From Candidatus Bathyarchaeota archaeon (lineage in GTDB: Archaea > Thermoproteota > Bathyarchaeia > Bathyarchaeales > Bathyarchaeaceae), in NCBI GenBank assembly GCA_029879825.1, contig JAOUPL010000074.1:1-5821 (forward strand): a DNA stretch of 5,821 nt. The letters are read 5' to 3'. Of this stretch, positions 5,506 to 5,821 are shown piece by piece. Below the pieces are notes generated by a model, which saw only the letters and a program-made list of their open reading frames with translations, was not told the origin of the DNA and made no database searches. Position 1 is the first letter of the stretch. Each line of letters starts with the position of its first letter. Made by a program: the position numbers and the translations under genes.

Positions 5506-5655
5506 ATGAAGCTTGTAACGGTTTTGCTCCCTGAAGCTTATTTGGTAGGGCTTGACGAACTTGTGAGGTCAGGTATGTACCCAAGTCGAAGCGCCGCCAT
5601 TCGGGCAGCGGTCAGAGACCTGCTGAAGAGAGAACTATGGGCTAAGCGTGAATAA
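5506..5655 (+). CDS. Ribbon-helix-helix (CopG/Arc-type) DNA-binding protein, 49 residues
   Basis: The product is a single ribbon-helix-helix domain. Residues 2-8 (KLVTVLL) form the beta strand that pairs in a dimer and contacts the DNA major groove. Residues 9-22 (PEAYLVGLDELVRS) form helix A, and SRSAAIRAAVRDLLKRELW (27-45) carries the typical S-R-S-x-x-I-R-x-A-V-R turn and helix B. At 49 residues there is room for nothing else, so it should act as a dimeric repressor or activator. It ends with TAA followed directly by TGA. It is divergent from the DUF365-type/guaAb operon and may regulate that region or itself. No toxin-like gene is adjacent within the window, so an antitoxin role is unsupported. 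Short single-domain proteins of this kind are common archaeal regulators, for example the cell-division regulator CdrS, but I cannot assign orthology. Confidence 0.88.
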   Translation: MKLVTVLLPEAYLVGLDELVRSGMYPSRSAAIRAAVRDLLKRELWAKRE

Positions 5656-5692
5656 TGAGAAGCCTTTTAACTTGAAACTTTATCCATATTTC

Positions 5693-5774
5693 TGGCGGTC
5701 CGCCTGTGAAGAAGCCCGTTGCTAGGGAACCTCAGATGACCAACGGACGGACAACTGAGGCTATCCGACCGCCA
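5693..5774 (+). ncRNA. Candidate structured RNA with a closing stem and crossing helices
   Basis: TGGCGGTC (5693-5700) is perfectly complementary to GACCGCCA (5767-5774), closing an 82-base unit. Inside, CCGTTG (5716-5721) pairs with CAACGG (5741-5746), and CCTCAG (5730-5735) pairs with CTGAGG (5755-5760). The two inner helices cross, so they form either an H-type pseudoknot or two mutually exclusive folds. Box C/D-like elements also occur: GTGAAGA (5706-5712, one change from RUGAUGA) and CTGA (5755-5758). On the other hand, 14 bases separate the CTGAGG helix from an AGA trinucleotide after the closing stem, which recalls H/ACA spacing. Neither class fits fully. The unit lies 37 bases after the ribbon-helix-helix gene. 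Six-base complementarities are expected by chance in this length, but the 8-bp closing stem is less so. The strand is not determined by the helices; plus is chosen for the box-like elements and the upstream gene. Confidence 0.35.
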
Positions 5775-5821
5775 AGATGTTAACATAATCTAAGCTGGTT
5801 CTCCGAATTTTCGAAAAAAAA

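Noticed and set aside
5693..5774. tRNA-like appearance: about 80 bases with an 8-bp terminal stem
   Set aside because: No T-loop GTTC-A motif, no D-arm or anticodon arm, and the inner helices cross, which a tRNA cloverleaf does not allow.
5808..5821. TTTTCGAAAA palindrome and A-run at the right edge, considered as a terminator for a minus-strand gene
   Set aside because: The short AT-rich palindrome is weak, the strand and any upstream gene lie outside the window, and a chance A-run at a contig end is as likely.
1..5821. Search for CRISPR repeats, insertion-sequence ends, attachment sites and rRNA
   Set aside because: No regularly spaced direct repeats, transposase-like proteins, flanking target duplications or conserved rRNA stretches were seen.

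Overview
The window looks like an archaeal chromosome segment, probably from the TACK side (Bathyarchaeia-like is my guess, not something the sequence proves). The evidence is a stand-alone ATP-pyrophosphatase subunit of GMP synthase with no fused glutaminase, an archaeal-style RNA 3'-phosphate cyclase, a possible arcadin-1-like protein, TATA-like boxes at promoter spacing, Shine-Dalgarno motifs before several genes, and heavy use of TTG and GTG start codons. Genes are densely packed and all but two lie on the minus strand. I see no mobile element, CRISPR array, tRNA or rRNA.

Left part (1-1528, minus strand): a double zinc-ribbon protein cut by the left edge, downstream of an RtcA-family RNA 3'-terminal phosphate cyclase whose N-terminal glycine-rich loop departs from the usual pattern. 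An AT-rich divergent intergenic region (1529-1646) then leads to a plus-strand 126-residue protein with a helical N-terminus, an Ala/Pro linker and a compact C-terminal domain. It converges on the next block with only 45 bases between stop codons.

Middle (2073-3634, minus strand): surE (5'/3'-nucleotidase), preceded by an acylphosphatase gene whose ribosome-binding region can fold into alternative hairpins, preceded in turn by an arcadin-1-like gene. Upstream lies an operon-like pair (3700-5352): a PUA/ASCH-like (DUF365-type) protein and guaAb. The guaAb product is about 90 residues longer than usual for archaea, because its C-terminal dimerisation part appears to contain two related subdomains, a layout I recall from eukaryotic GMP synthases.

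Right end (5353-5821): a divergent promoter region, a 49-residue ribbon-helix-helix DNA-binding protein on the plus strand, and then a non-coding stretch with an 8-bp closing stem around two mutually crossing 6-bp complementarities. This is a candidate structured RNA of unknown class.

Most genes are housekeeping: purine nucleotide synthesis (guaAb), nucleotide or phosphate-ester turnover (surE, acylphosphatase) and RNA end processing (rtcA). I find no evidence of a multi-gene novel system. The points most worth checking are the two-subdomain GMP synthase, the altered RtcA loop, the candidate RNA and the orphan C-terminal domain of the 126-residue protein.
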